DNA from: Enterobacter sp. R1(2018)
Lineage (GTDB): Bacteria; Pseudomonadota; Gammaproteobacteria; Enterobacterales; Enterobacteriaceae
Length of the DNA: 64,000 nucleotides
Direction: 5' to 3'
Assembly (NCBI RefSeq): GCF_003628475.1
Contig: NZ_RCAA01000055.1
Span: 1-64,000 of the forward strand
This document shows positions 46,975-54,807 of the stretch, one piece after another. The number at the start of each line of letters is the position of its first letter. The stretch's first letter is position 1. The notes under the pieces are model-generated. The model did no database searches, was not told the DNA's origin, and was given only the letters and a program-made list of their open reading frames with translations. Made by a program: the position numbers and the translations under genes.

Positions 46975-49369
46975 AGCCGCTGGGGTGCACAGTGATGTAC
47001 GGGCAATTATCAATGGGAGAGAGCTGCAGGATGATGATGACGTAGAATTTCCGATTGGAACCGATGACCGAATTATCATATTCGACCAGCCGAAATCCGG
47101 CGACCTTGCAAAAACTCTTCTCAACCCCCTCGAGCATTTCAACCCGATTAAATTCACCCAAAAGGTGATGAGTTCGTTTATCAAGCAGCCCAACGCTACC
47201 GGCGCTGCGGGGCAGAGCAAAACATCACCGAACAATAGCCTGAAAGGACAGACTAACATTGCCCGCAACGGCGAAGCCAGGCCAGATAATTACGGCCTGA
47301 TTCGTGCTTATCCCGATCTGCTTCAGCAGCCCATTTTTGAATACGTTAGCAATAAGAAAGAAGTCACGCAGTACATGAATTTCGGTCTGGGCAAGTACGA
47401 CATTAGCCAGGTTAGATATTCAGAATCCAGTGTAGGTTCGATGGCTGGCGCGTCTTACTCCATTCAGCAGCCGGGAGATGTGATACCGACCCTTTATGAA
47501 GGTTATGAGTTTGATGATGTAGACGGACAAGAAGTTCCAGGGAAGAACGAAGATACCGGCACTCCGCTTTATACCGCAACAGCCACAACAATGGTTAGCG
47601 GTAACTATGCAGGTGGGCAACTGGCGGTGAAAATCGTCAAGCAACCAACCTTCGATTACTTTATTGGCCTGACTTTCCCCCATGCAGTTTCGATGGTTCT
47701 AAACATCACTTATCCTGTTCCGGGCGGGAGCAAGACAGAAGATGTGACGCTGTTTGCCAACCTTATTAGTGCGGTGCAGACAAGCGACGGTGCAGTTGTA
47801 AATCCTACATTCTGGTACACCTTCACATTCAATAATCTGAACGGCTCCAGCGCGTCATACATTACGACAGCGACCATTAATACGACGAAGTTTATTCTTA
47901 ATGACAATGCCGCATTGATAGTCGGGCCGTTTTTCTCGCCAATCGACTCCGACCAGCTTTGGGTGCACACAAACTCAGGGCTGGGTGGTAACAGCGAAAC
48001 AAACTGGCAACTGCAAATTTGGAAGGTGGACAGCAACAACAATCAGATCCCAGGAACTGCACAGACTTTTACCTATCGTCAGAATACGCCTCATGATTCG
48101 ACCAGCGAGACGTTTTATCGTACCGATAAAATAACCCCGACAGCGGGTCGCGGAAGGTATGCCTTGTCTTTCAACCGCACGGACAACTCCAGCGACGCCA
48201 GCAAGCTTGTTGTTGAAGAGATACACGCTATAAACGTCAGAACGAATGTCAGCCATCCGAGAGACACAACAGCAATCATCAAGGTCCGGGCAACGGAGAA
48301 CTCCACTGGTCGCGAACTGAAGTACAACGCGATGATTAACCGCTATACGATCAGCTACTCACTCAGTACGCAGTCGATTGATTATACGCTGCGCCCATCC
48401 CGGCGATTTGCTGATGCGGTGACACATACCTGGCTCGTCATGGGAGGTCAGCCAGAGACTAATATCGACCTTTACGGGCTCTATCAGATTCAAGCTGAAA
48501 TTGATGCTTTTGACCCACGGCTTGGGCGCTTCGATTACACCTTTGATGACGAGGATGTCTCTCTCGGTGCGCGTATCGAGACAATTTGTGATGCAGCTAG
48601 TGTGACCGTTTTTTGGGATGACGGCGTGCTGTCTTTTGTCAGAGATAAAAAGCGCACATCTCCGGCAACGGTATTTAACCGTAACAACACGGTTGAGGCT
48701 GGGTATTCCCTTAGCTACGACATGACGCTACCCGGTGGGTTTGACGGGGTGGAAGTTCAGTATCGTAACCCATCAACGAACAAGCAGGATTTCATCCGCT
48801 ACCGAATAAGTAATGGGGCAATAGTTTCCGGCTCGCCAGTCAAAGCTAAGAAGTTCGAAATGATGTATGTCAGGGACGCGTATCAGGCTGACGAACGTGC
48901 GTTGAGAGAGTGCAGGCGGCTTATTTACTCACGCATGGCAATGAGCATTACCGCCCTTGCTGATGGCGAATGGGTGAACGTAGGGGACATGGTGCAAATT
49001 GCTGACACATACGATGTGAACCAGCAAACAGGCTATATCATTTCCCGCAGCGGGAACAACTTCGAAACCAGCGAACGCATCAATTTCAACGGCCAGATGT
49101 ACGTTATGGTCACAGACTACAACGGCACTCCGACCGCACGCTATCCTGCGCAGGCGCTCGAAGGTACAGCGTTCGGGTTCAGCGCGGCATTGCCGGGCAT
49201 TGAGCTTAATATCTTCGACGGAATGAATGTGCAGTCTCCGTCTCGTTATTTCATTGCCTCAACCGAAGAACTTGATACTACCCGATGGGAAATTACCTAC
49301 AAAACCCCTGGTAGTGACGGCACAACAGCACTAACCGTACGTGAATACAGCGATCTGATTTACCCCTAA
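46886..49369 (+). CDS. Central tail hub/host-specificity protein (gpJ-like)
   Basis: The 827-aa protein has an N-terminal ubiquitin-like segment (residues 1-65, IINGRELQDDDDVEFPIGTDD, the gpI-type domain) joined to the hub (NSLKGQTNIARNGEARPDNYGLIRAYPDLL) and fibronectin-like or beta modules. It is the tail-tip hub to which the spike binds. The start at 46886 is inside the NlpC gene and is chosen for the GTGGAGTGG site; the longer frame to 46781 overlaps that gene. Confidence 0.85.
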   Translation: MPVIEIQRVPGLPKQRMHASSGTGFREWLEAAGVHSDVRAIINGRELQDDDDVEFPIGTDDRIIIFDQPKSGDLAKTLLNPLEHFNPIKFTQKVMSSFIKQPNATGAAGQSKTSPNNSLKGQTNIARNGEARPDNYGLIRAYPDLLQQPIFEYVSNKKEVTQYMNFGLGKYDISQVRYSESSVGSMAGASYSIQQPGDVIPTLYEGYEFDDVDGQEVPGKNEDTGTPLYTATATTMVSGNYAGGQLAVKIVKQPTFDYFIGLTFPHAVSMVLNITYPVPGGSKTEDVTLFANLISAVQTSDGAVVNPTFWYTFTFNNLNGSSASYITTATINTTKFILNDNAALIVGPFFSPIDSDQLWVHTNSGLGGNSETNWQLQIWKVDSNNNQIPGTAQTFTYRQNTPHDSTSETFYRTDKITPTAGRGRYALSFNRTDNSSDASKLVVEEIHAINVRTNVSHPRDTTAIIKVRATENSTGRELKYNAMINRYTISYSLSTQSIDYTLRPSRRFADAVTHTWLVMGGQPETNIDLYGLYQIQAEIDAFDPRLGRFDYTFDDEDVSLGARIETICDAASVTVFWDDGVLSFVRDKKRTSPATVFNRNNTVEAGYSLSYDMTLPGGFDGVEVQYRNPSTNKQDFIRYRISNGAIVSGSPVKAKKFEMMYVRDAYQADERALRECRRLIYSRMAMSITALADGEWVNVGDMVQIADTYDVNQQTGYIISRSGNNFETSERINFNGQMYVMVTDYNGTPTARYPAQALEGTAFGFSAALPGIELNIFDGMNVQSPSRYFIASTEELDTTRWEITYKTPGSDGTTALTVREYSDLIYP

Positions 49370-49392
49370 CCAAACCACTTATCCCAACCGAA

Positions 49393-49416
49393 CCCAGCCA
49401 TAGCGCTGGTTTTTTT
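49393..49416 (+). terminator. Intrinsic terminator between hub and spike
   Basis: CCCAGC-CATAG-CGCTGG followed by TTTTTTTATG. Confidence 0.85.
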
Positions 49417-49427
49417 ATGGAAAAATT

Positions 49428-51374
49428 ATGGCGACTACACCTACACATTTGCCTGTCCCAAGCGAAAATCCGCACGATCTTAAATTTAATTCTGGTAAAA
49501 TTGACGAGTTCGTTACGTCACTCGCGGTGAAATACATAGACCGGCTGGGTGGTGAGCATTACACCATTGAAGGTGTTAAGCAGTTAGCCTTTGAAGCCAT
49601 ATCCGACTTTGGTTATGTAACAATTAGCTCATTTGAAGATGGAGCAACACTTACAAGCCCAAGCCAGGCTCTGCTATGGGAAAGCAATGGCGAATATTAC
49701 AAATGGACAGGTAATCTGCCTAAGGTTGTAGTGGCAGGTTCTACGCCAGAAGATACAGGAGGGATTGGGCCGGGGACCTGGTTAAGTATTGGAGATTCCC
49801 TGCTTAGAACAATGCTTTCTTCTGTGACTGGCGCTGGAATGGTTGGATTTGATCCAGGTGCTACATATCCAGAAGGAACTATAGGTAACGAAATAGGCCC
49901 ATATGCTGCAACCGGTGCATCCAGAAATATTAAAAGGGAGGATCGGGCCAGTATTACCTATGGAGCATTTGATTTTAGTGAGTTTGAATCAGATACCGGA
50001 AGTGCCGTAAATGCAGCTATAACTAAGATGAAGACTGAAGAGATTGCTGGCGGCAACTTGAAAGGCGGGAAAGTTATCCTACCCAGAGGAAATCTTGCAT
50101 CTCACACCAGCATTTTAATTAACCGAGTAATCGGGCAAACATCAGTGGGCATAGTGGGGCAAGGGCAATCAACAACAGCATTAGACCTTGCAGAAGCGCC
50201 AGCTGGTACCCATGGGATTTCATCAGATGATACTGGTGCCGTTTATGGTGAATTCTCTGATTTCGGAATTAATAATGCTCCAGGCCGTGGGTTTTCCTTC
50301 ATGCGCGGATCTCGGCTGACGTTCAGGAATCTCCAGGCATATCAATGTGTTGGCGATGGATTTTTCTTTGGTAACTGCTTCGTAAATACACTTGAAAAGT
50401 TAACTGCTGTAAATAACTCAGGTAATGGGTTTAACCTTTCTAATCTTCCAGTGAGTGGAGAGACTACCTACGAAAAAACAAGTTTTAATGTTTCAAACTG
50501 CTACGCATCTGGGAACTCATCATCAGGTTATATACTAGGGAATTTGAATTACTCTTTTGTAAGTGGGTGCGCGGCTGATGCTAATGGTTTATATGGATAT
50601 TTAATAGGAGGGGTTTGCAACGGACTCTCTGTTGAAGGCAGCGGAGCAGAGAGCAACCAGCGATCCGGGTTTGCGGTTATATCAAACATAGCAACTGACA
50701 ACATCCGTGGCGTTAGCCTAAAAAACATAAGCGCATATCGGAACAATATGGGCAACGCAGGATACCCAAATTTACTGTTCGTTCAGTCAACGGCAGGTGC
50801 GTCTGTTAAAGTTAAACTTGAAGGGGCGGTTTCAACGCCATCAGGGGCAGGCTCTGGAACAGTAGATGTTAAAGTATCTGGATCTGGGGCAAGGCTTAAA
50901 CTTTCCAGACAAAATGAGTTGCCAAACGGGTGGTCTACCGAACTTGGGGGGTACATCGAATTCCTTCATGATGGCGTTCATCTCATCAACAGGAATGTAA
51001 TACCCTCGACAGCCGTCGCCGTTTGTAACCTAAAAAGCACCCAAGGCGGGGTAACTGATTATGCAGGAAATCTGAAGATCAAGGTCAGCAATATTCACCC
51101 GTCATCACAATCAGCAAAAAACGTATCCTTCTACAATTTGACATTGTGTAAATCAAACGCGACTCAGCAAATCGTTGAGGGATCAAAGGCTGGACATACT
51201 GCAGCATCAGGAAACTCGCCAGGTTTCCCTAGCTTTACATTTTCGCTAGACGCAGTGAACAATCAACTAATTGCCACTCCTAACACTGGAGTCGGTAGCT
51301 CTGGGGCAGGGACTGAATTCTGGTTTGAAGTAGAGGACGAAGGCCAGGTTGTAGCATATGGCGTCAGTTTATAG
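49428..51374 (+). CDS. Tail-spike protein with phage TSP-type head-binding domain
   Basis: The 648-aa protein has an N-terminal spike-attachment domain (about residues 15-125, YIDRLGGEHYTIEGVKQLAF and LLWESNGEYYKWTGNLPKVV) like the receptor-binding N-domain of TSP1-type spikes. A pectin-lyase-fold beta-helix follows (about 165-560, with GKVILPRGNL, GIVGQGQSTT, then N/G/S-rich repeats) and a C-terminal trimerisation domain. It probably degrades or deacetylates surface polysaccharide. The beta-helix and C-domain are related to the broken spike at 3-1313. Confidence 0.88.
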   Translation: MATTPTHLPVPSENPHDLKFNSGKIDEFVTSLAVKYIDRLGGEHYTIEGVKQLAFEAISDFGYVTISSFEDGATLTSPSQALLWESNGEYYKWTGNLPKVVVAGSTPEDTGGIGPGTWLSIGDSLLRTMLSSVTGAGMVGFDPGATYPEGTIGNEIGPYAATGASRNIKREDRASITYGAFDFSEFESDTGSAVNAAITKMKTEEIAGGNLKGGKVILPRGNLASHTSILINRVIGQTSVGIVGQGQSTTALDLAEAPAGTHGISSDDTGAVYGEFSDFGINNAPGRGFSFMRGSRLTFRNLQAYQCVGDGFFFGNCFVNTLEKLTAVNNSGNGFNLSNLPVSGETTYEKTSFNVSNCYASGNSSSGYILGNLNYSFVSGCAADANGLYGYLIGGVCNGLSVEGSGAESNQRSGFAVISNIATDNIRGVSLKNISAYRNNMGNAGYPNLLFVQSTAGASVKVKLEGAVSTPSGAGSGTVDVKVSGSGARLKLSRQNELPNGWSTELGGYIEFLHDGVHLINRNVIPSTAVAVCNLKSTQGGVTDYAGNLKIKVSNIHPSSQSAKNVSFYNLTLCKSNATQQIVEGSKAGHTAASGNSPGFPSFTFSLDAVNNQLIATPNTGVGSSGAGTEFWFEVEDEGQVVAYGVSL

Positions 51375-51379
51375 GGGGT

Positions 51380-51406
51380 AAGCCCACCTAAGTGGGCTTT
51401 CTTTTA
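51380..51406 (+). terminator. Terminator ending the late operon
   Basis: AAGCCCAC-CTAA-GTGGGCTT followed by TCTTTTAT, six bases after the spike stop. It also separates the convergent acetyltransferase gene. Confidence 0.85.
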
Positions 51407-51991
51407 TATGTTTTTCTTCAATTCCAACTCTAAATTTAAAGGGTTTCTCTTTCTATTTTTTATTTTCTTTGCTGGAGAACCAAAATACACAGACCATTCT
51501 TCAGTGTTTTTAGTAACAAGAGAATTAGCGCCTACTGCTACACCTTCTGCAATTTCGATTCCTGGCATTACAATTGACTGAGAGCCGATTATTGCATGCC
51601 TGCCTATCGTCACCTTACCTTCTATTACGCCAGTATACTTTGATGGAACGGTGGGATTGGTCATGAATTCACCAGAGTAATCATCACTCTTAGAGTAGAT
51701 TTTCACCCCCTGAGAAAGACCAGCAAAATCCCCCACCTCTATGCCGCTGCCGGCGAAAAGAGCAGAATAACCACCGATATGAACATAAGAGCCAATGTTA
51801 AGATATCCATCTCCAGTTGCAATAATGGTCGTGAATGCATCTATACGTACATTATCTCCAATAGATATATTACCAATACCAACGATGTTGCACATCCTTG
51901 AGATTAGAACATTCTTACCAAGCGATTTGAATCCCAAATCCGCAAGCCTTTCATCATTACAATATCCTGAATCAAATCTGTCAATAACCAT
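51404..51991 (-). CDS. Left-handed beta-helix O-acetyltransferase
   Basis: The 195-aa protein is built of hexapeptide repeats ((LIV)G-x4 units) from residue 28 to 165, including SIGDNVRIDAFTTIIATGDG and ITIG-type TIGRHAIIGSQSIVMPGIEI, and ends YFGSPAKKIKNRK, like WbbJ/maltose-acetyltransferase-family enzymes. It should transfer acetyl from acetyl-CoA to a sugar in the cytoplasm. Cargo downstream of the spike and antisense to late genes suggests lysogenic conversion of surface glycan. Its start overlaps the stop of the membrane protein gene, so the two are one operon. AT-rich compared with neighbours. Confidence 0.85.
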   Translation of the reverse strand: MVIDRFDSGYCNDERLADLGFKSLGKNVLISRMCNIVGIGNISIGDNVRIDAFTTIIATGDGYLNIGSYVHIGGYSALFAGSGIEVGDFAGLSQGVKIYSKSDDYSGEFMTNPTVPSKYTGVIEGKVTIGRHAIIGSQSIVMPGIEIAEGVAVGANSLVTKNTEEWSVYFGSPAKKIKNRKRNPLNLELELKKNI

Positions 51992-52551
51992 TATTCACCA
52001 CCTTTTAAAATAATGTTTAAACCCTGATTTTTACCAGCAGATTTTAAATCATGAAAATATTTATGAGACCTGAATTTAGATCCTGGATAAATTTGATACC
52101 AATATAACTGATCATAAAAATCAGGAACTATGAAATCATGAGGCTTTCTTTTTTCCTCCATTTCATTTAGCTTGCTTATTACCATCAAAACATTTTTTGG
52201 GGTAATCATCTCAAGCCATGCCTCGGATTGAATTCTATATGGGTAAGATTCTATGTCAGCATTCCTTTCGTTGTTTATATTTGCTTCAAAGGCCGCCTCA
52301 TACATCAGTCTTTTGATGTTTTCATAGTGATCATCCTTCCACAATGAAGCATTGTACTTAAATCTCATGGCAAACTCTTCTTCTTTTATTTTTCGAGTAA
52401 GAGCATCCTCTGCAGAGTTTGATTTGATAATTAACAGTCTGCAAACAAAAGATAGCAAAATAAACCCTATTGATAGCAATATAGATATGTACAACCATAC
52501 AGCTGGAACTGTATCAGATAAAATTCCGATCCTATCGGATATTAAAGACAT
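51991..52551 (-). CDS. Unknown membrane-anchored protein paired with acetyltransferase
   Basis: The 186-aa protein has one N-terminal membrane span (about residues 17-38, VWLYISILLSIGFILLSFVC) followed by a charged cytosolic domain with a helical segment (KIKEEEFAMRFKYNASLWKD) and WLEMITPKNVLMVISKLNEM. I recognise no family. It is first in a two-gene operon with the acetyltransferase, shares a base with it, and is AT-rich, all signs of a recently acquired cargo unit. It could tether the enzyme or have a defence or exclusion role; both are guesses. Confidence 0.6.
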   Translation of the reverse strand: MSLISDRIGILSDTVPAVWLYISILLSIGFILLSFVCRLLIIKSNSAEDALTRKIKEEEFAMRFKYNASLWKDDHYENIKRLMYEAAFEANINNERNADIESYPYRIQSEAWLEMITPKNVLMVISKLNEMEEKRKPHDFIVPDFYDQLYWYQIYPGSKFRSHKYFHDLKSAGKNQGLNIILKGGE

Positions 52552-52645
52552 TTTTATTCTCCAACAAATTATATTAATTAGCTCTCAAGTTTCCTTCAAA
52601 GAGCTTCGTCAGTGACGATGATATCAACTACCGGCACAAACACAT

Positions 52646-52675
52646 AGCCCGCTTGTGCGGGCTTTCTCTTTTCTA
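52646..52675 (+). terminator. Terminator upstream of the SOS cassette
   Basis: AGCCCGC-TTGT-GCGGGCT followed by TTCTCTTTTC. It stops rightward read-through before the LexA-controlled promoter. Confidence 0.8.
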
Positions 52676-52679
52676 CCCC

Positions 52680-52722
52680 TTGATCAAAATCTCTCTATGA
52701 AATACTGTTTATGCATACAGTT
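52680..52722 (+). promoter_or_regulatory. LexA-controlled promoter (SOS box)
   Basis: TACTGTTTATGCATACAGTT (52703-52722) matches the SOS box with perfect CTGT-N8-ACAG and symmetric flanks. It overlaps a -10 (TACTGT, 52703-52708) whose -35 is TTGATC (52680-52685) at 17-bp spacing. LexA would block polymerase directly. Confidence 0.88.
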
Positions 52723-52742
52723 CTTTAGGAAAGGAGTTCATC

Positions 52743-52982
52743 ATGGCGAGAGACTATGAGATCAGGTCCGCATTTGTTAACGCGATAAAAACAGATGCGA
52801 AGCGCGGACAGATTGTGGCTACAAGCGACTTTGTCGCCGAGCTTGAGAAGTTCAACCATTTCTGGTCGTTGGGACAGGCGAACAAGTGGATATCCTTTTA
52901 CCAGTCATTCTTCCGTGACTACACAGATCATGAGGGCGAGGACAAAGTTTACTATCTCATCAGCATGGGGTATGTGAAATGA
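52743..52982 (+). CDS. Small SOS-regulated protein of unknown function
   Basis: The 79-aa protein starts MARDYEIRSAFVNAIKTDAK and is helical with several aromatic residues (WISFYQSFFRDYTDHEG). A strong AGGAAAGGAG precedes the ATG, and the gene lies 20 bases after the LexA box. It overlaps the UmuD'-like gene by four bases, so the two are co-expressed upon DNA damage. I do not recognise a family. Partner of the UmuD'-like protein, antirepressor or Pol V modulator are possible roles. Confidence 0.7.
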   Translation: MARDYEIRSAFVNAIKTDAKRGQIVATSDFVAELEKFNHFWSLGQANKWISFYQSFFRDYTDHEGEDKVYYLISMGYVK

Positions 52983-53305
52983 ACAGGGGTTTCGCTTCGC
53001 CTGCTGCTGACTATGTAGAAAGGACGCTCAGCATTACTGATTTAGTCGGAATGAACGCCAACAAGGAGGTTATAGAAACTTCATCCGGCTATGTCATCAT
53101 CGATACATCTATGTCGATAGAAAATGGCTGCACACTGCTGATTAGCTTTTGTGGGCAGAACCAGTTCGCCAAAATTATGGGCAGGTCGCTTATCACTGAA
53201 GACGGCGAGGCGATAGAAGGGGAAGCAGTAGAAGAAGTTATAGTGCTGGGCCGTGTGACGCACTTTATTCAACGGATGTACGAGTACGATTCTCCTGTGA
53301 TGTGA
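52979..53305 (+). CDS. UmuD'-like protein
   Basis: The 108-aa protein begins MNRGFASPAADYVERTL, matching UmuD exactly where its self-cleavage product UmuD' starts (GFPSPAADYVEQ). The last third (GEAVEEVIVLGRVTHFIQRM) matches the UmuD end. The 24-residue tail that UmuD must remove is absent, and the segment carrying SGDSM, with the nucleophilic serine, is shortened (TSSGYVIIDTS). A lysine at residue 65 corresponds to the catalytic Lys. Phage P1 HumD is a known stand-alone UmuD' analogue. No umuC is nearby, so it would act with host UmuC or interfere with it. Confidence 0.8.
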   Translation: MNRGFASPAADYVERTLSITDLVGMNANKEVIETSSGYVIIDTSMSIENGCTLLISFCGQNQFAKIMGRSLITEDGEAIEGEAVEEVIVLGRVTHFIQRMYEYDSPVM

Positions 53306-53312
53306 GGTGGAA

Positions 53313-54482
53313 CTATGCCACCTTTTCATCCAAAAAATCTGCCCACCACTGCATCATTTCTCGTCGAGTGTCCAGATAAGCCGCGTGGTTGTAAACAGAG
53401 CGCGTGCCTCCGCTGACGTGAGCCAGTTGCATCTCGATAGCATCACTGTTCCAGTGCTTCTCGTTCATTACTGTACTGAACTGGTGCCGGAAGCCGTGGC
53501 CGCTGGTCTGTCCCTCATATCCAATGTTCCGGATAAGACCTAGCACTGAATTCTCACTGATTGGTTTTTTCCTGTCGTTTCTGCCTGGGAAGCAAAGCTC
53601 ATACTGGCCGGTAATCTGCTTCAAAAATCTGAATAACTCTATAACCTGATCTGACATAGGCACGACATGAAGTTTGCGCCCTTTCATTACCGAAGGGTCA
53701 ACGCTGATTAGCTTGGCTTCAAAGTCGATTCCATCCCATGACAATGAACGAAGTTCAACAGTCCGCATTGCAGTGTAATGCAGCACTTGCGCAGCTATCT
53801 TTATGACTATCCATCCACCATAAGCATTCATTGCCCGCTGGAATTCATGGATACGGTGCATTGGGAGGAACGGGTAGTTTTCTTTTCGATATCCACGCAT
53901 TGCTCCAGCAAGGTCTCTTGATGGGTTGTACTTGGCCCTGCCAGTTACGATCGCATAACTGAACACCTCTCCGCATCTGCGCCTCGCCTTATCAGCGCGT
54001 TCCATTGCGCCCCTGTCCTCGAAGTGCCTAATCACCTTTAATAAAACCATCGGCTCTACATCATCCATGCGCAGATGACCAATAATAGGCAGTATGTCAT
54101 CGGTGAACATGCTCATCATCTCGTCAGCGTATCCCTTTGACCACACCTTTGATTTGTGCGCATGCCATTCTGCGAATATTTTCCCGAAAGTATCCGCAGC
54201 CTGGGATTTCTCTTTCTTCTTTAACGCCTGCTTCTGCTCTGCCGGGTCATTTCCATTCAGCAGTTTCATTTTCGCTTCTGACTGTTTTGCCCTGGCTGCA
54301 GTCAGTGATATTTCTGGATAAGGACCAATCACCAGCGTCTTTTCTTTACCTTCATACCGGTAACGCATTCGCCACACCTTTTTACCGGATGGCGGAACGA
54401 ACAAGAAAAGCCCTCCGGCATCCGCCAGGCGATATGATTTTTCCGCAGGCTTCGCTGCGTCGATTTGCTTTACCGTAAGCAT
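53313..54482 (-). CDS. int: IntS-type tyrosine integrase
   Basis: The 389-aa protein starts at MLTVKQIDAAKPAEK (54482). Catalytic residues are R240 (TAMRTVE), H329-xx-R332 (HGFRH), H355 (LAH) and Y364 (SVYNHAAYL). The N-terminal arm-binding DUF4102-like domain, core-binding middle and catalytic domain are all present, as in E. coli IntS, which uses argW. It integrates the phage by crossing over in the 15-bp argW core. Its gene ends at the prophage edge beside argW, opposite to xis. No SD-like site is evident for the in-frame extension to 54521. Confidence 0.95.
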   Translation of the reverse strand: MLTVKQIDAAKPAEKSYRLADAGGLFLFVPPSGKKVWRMRYRYEGKEKTLVIGPYPEISLTAARAKQSEAKMKLLNGNDPAEQKQALKKKEKSQAADTFGKIFAEWHAHKSKVWSKGYADEMMSMFTDDILPIIGHLRMDDVEPMVLLKVIRHFEDRGAMERADKARRRCGEVFSYAIVTGRAKYNPSRDLAGAMRGYRKENYPFLPMHRIHEFQRAMNAYGGWIVIKIAAQVLHYTAMRTVELRSLSWDGIDFEAKLISVDPSVMKGRKLHVVPMSDQVIELFRFLKQITGQYELCFPGRNDRKKPISENSVLGLIRNIGYEGQTSGHGFRHQFSTVMNEKHWNSDAIEMQLAHVSGGTRSVYNHAAYLDTRREMMQWWADFLDEKVA

Positions 54483-54510
54483 GTGGGCATAAATCCATGG
54501 GTATTTTTGA

Positions 54511-54532
54511 TATGCCCGCAATATGCCCGCAA
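54511..54532 (+). repeat. Tandem 11-bp putative integrase arm sites (right arm)
   Basis: TATGCCCGCAA is repeated twice without a gap at 54511-54521 and 54522-54532, between the integrase start and argW. Two near-copies lie on the other side of the core at 6713 and 6725. Overlap with the int promoter region would allow Int to repress its own gene, as reported for IntS in KplE1. Confidence 0.55.
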
Positions 54533-54645
54533 AAGTTTGGTGGAGTCAATACGCGCCGGGTAACGTCAGGTAATTTGAAATTGGGAGGAAATGTTGCTTT
54601 GGCAGGGGTGTAGGTAATGTCAGGAAGCGTGAGGTAATGAGAATG

Positions 54646-54660
54646 TGGTGTCCCCTGCAG
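54646..54660. repeat. att core at argW
   Basis: TGGTGTCCCCTGCAG is the CCA end plus the 3' acceptor and T-stem start of argW and is identical to 6638-6652. Integration leaves the tRNA gene whole. Confidence 0.92.
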
Positions 54661-54720
54661 GAATCGAACCTGCAACTAGCCCTTAGGAGGGGCTCGTTAT
54701 ATCCATTTAACTAAGAGGAC
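54646..54720 (-). tRNA. argW: tRNA-Arg (anticodon CCU)
   Basis: Read on the minus strand, the 75-nt gene has a 7-bp acceptor stem GTCCTCT/AGGGGAC, discriminator A and encoded CCA. The anticodon loop holds CCT and the T-arm has GGTTCGATTC. Position next to yfdC identifies argW. It is the integration site used by both prophages, its 3' end supplying the att core. Confidence 0.97.
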
Positions 54721-54807
54721 AAGCGGGCGTAGTATACCCGCTTTTCGTGTCACGTTAAGAGGTGAACGGACTGATTGCCTGAAACGTAACCAGTTCAGGC
54801 TCCTTTC

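Larger units (their letters stand above)
6638..54660. mobile_element. Prophage 2, complete lambdoid siphovirus at argW
   Basis: About 48 kb lies between two copies of the 15-bp argW core. It has, in order, a TorI-like excisionase and early-left operon, CI/Cro switch, replication genes with iterons, a nin region, antiterminator Q, lysis cassette, terminase, head and tail genes, cargo genes and an intact integrase. All modules needed for a long-tailed temperate phage are present without an obvious disabling mutation, so it may be inducible. CI has a self-cleavage site, which predicts SOS induction. Confidence 0.93.

Noticed and set aside
54511..54531. CII-dependent pI-like promoter for int (TTGC repeats on the minus strand)
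   Set aside because: The two TTGC elements are seven, not six, bases apart and no -10 follows at the right distance; the sequence is better explained by tandem arm-site repeats.
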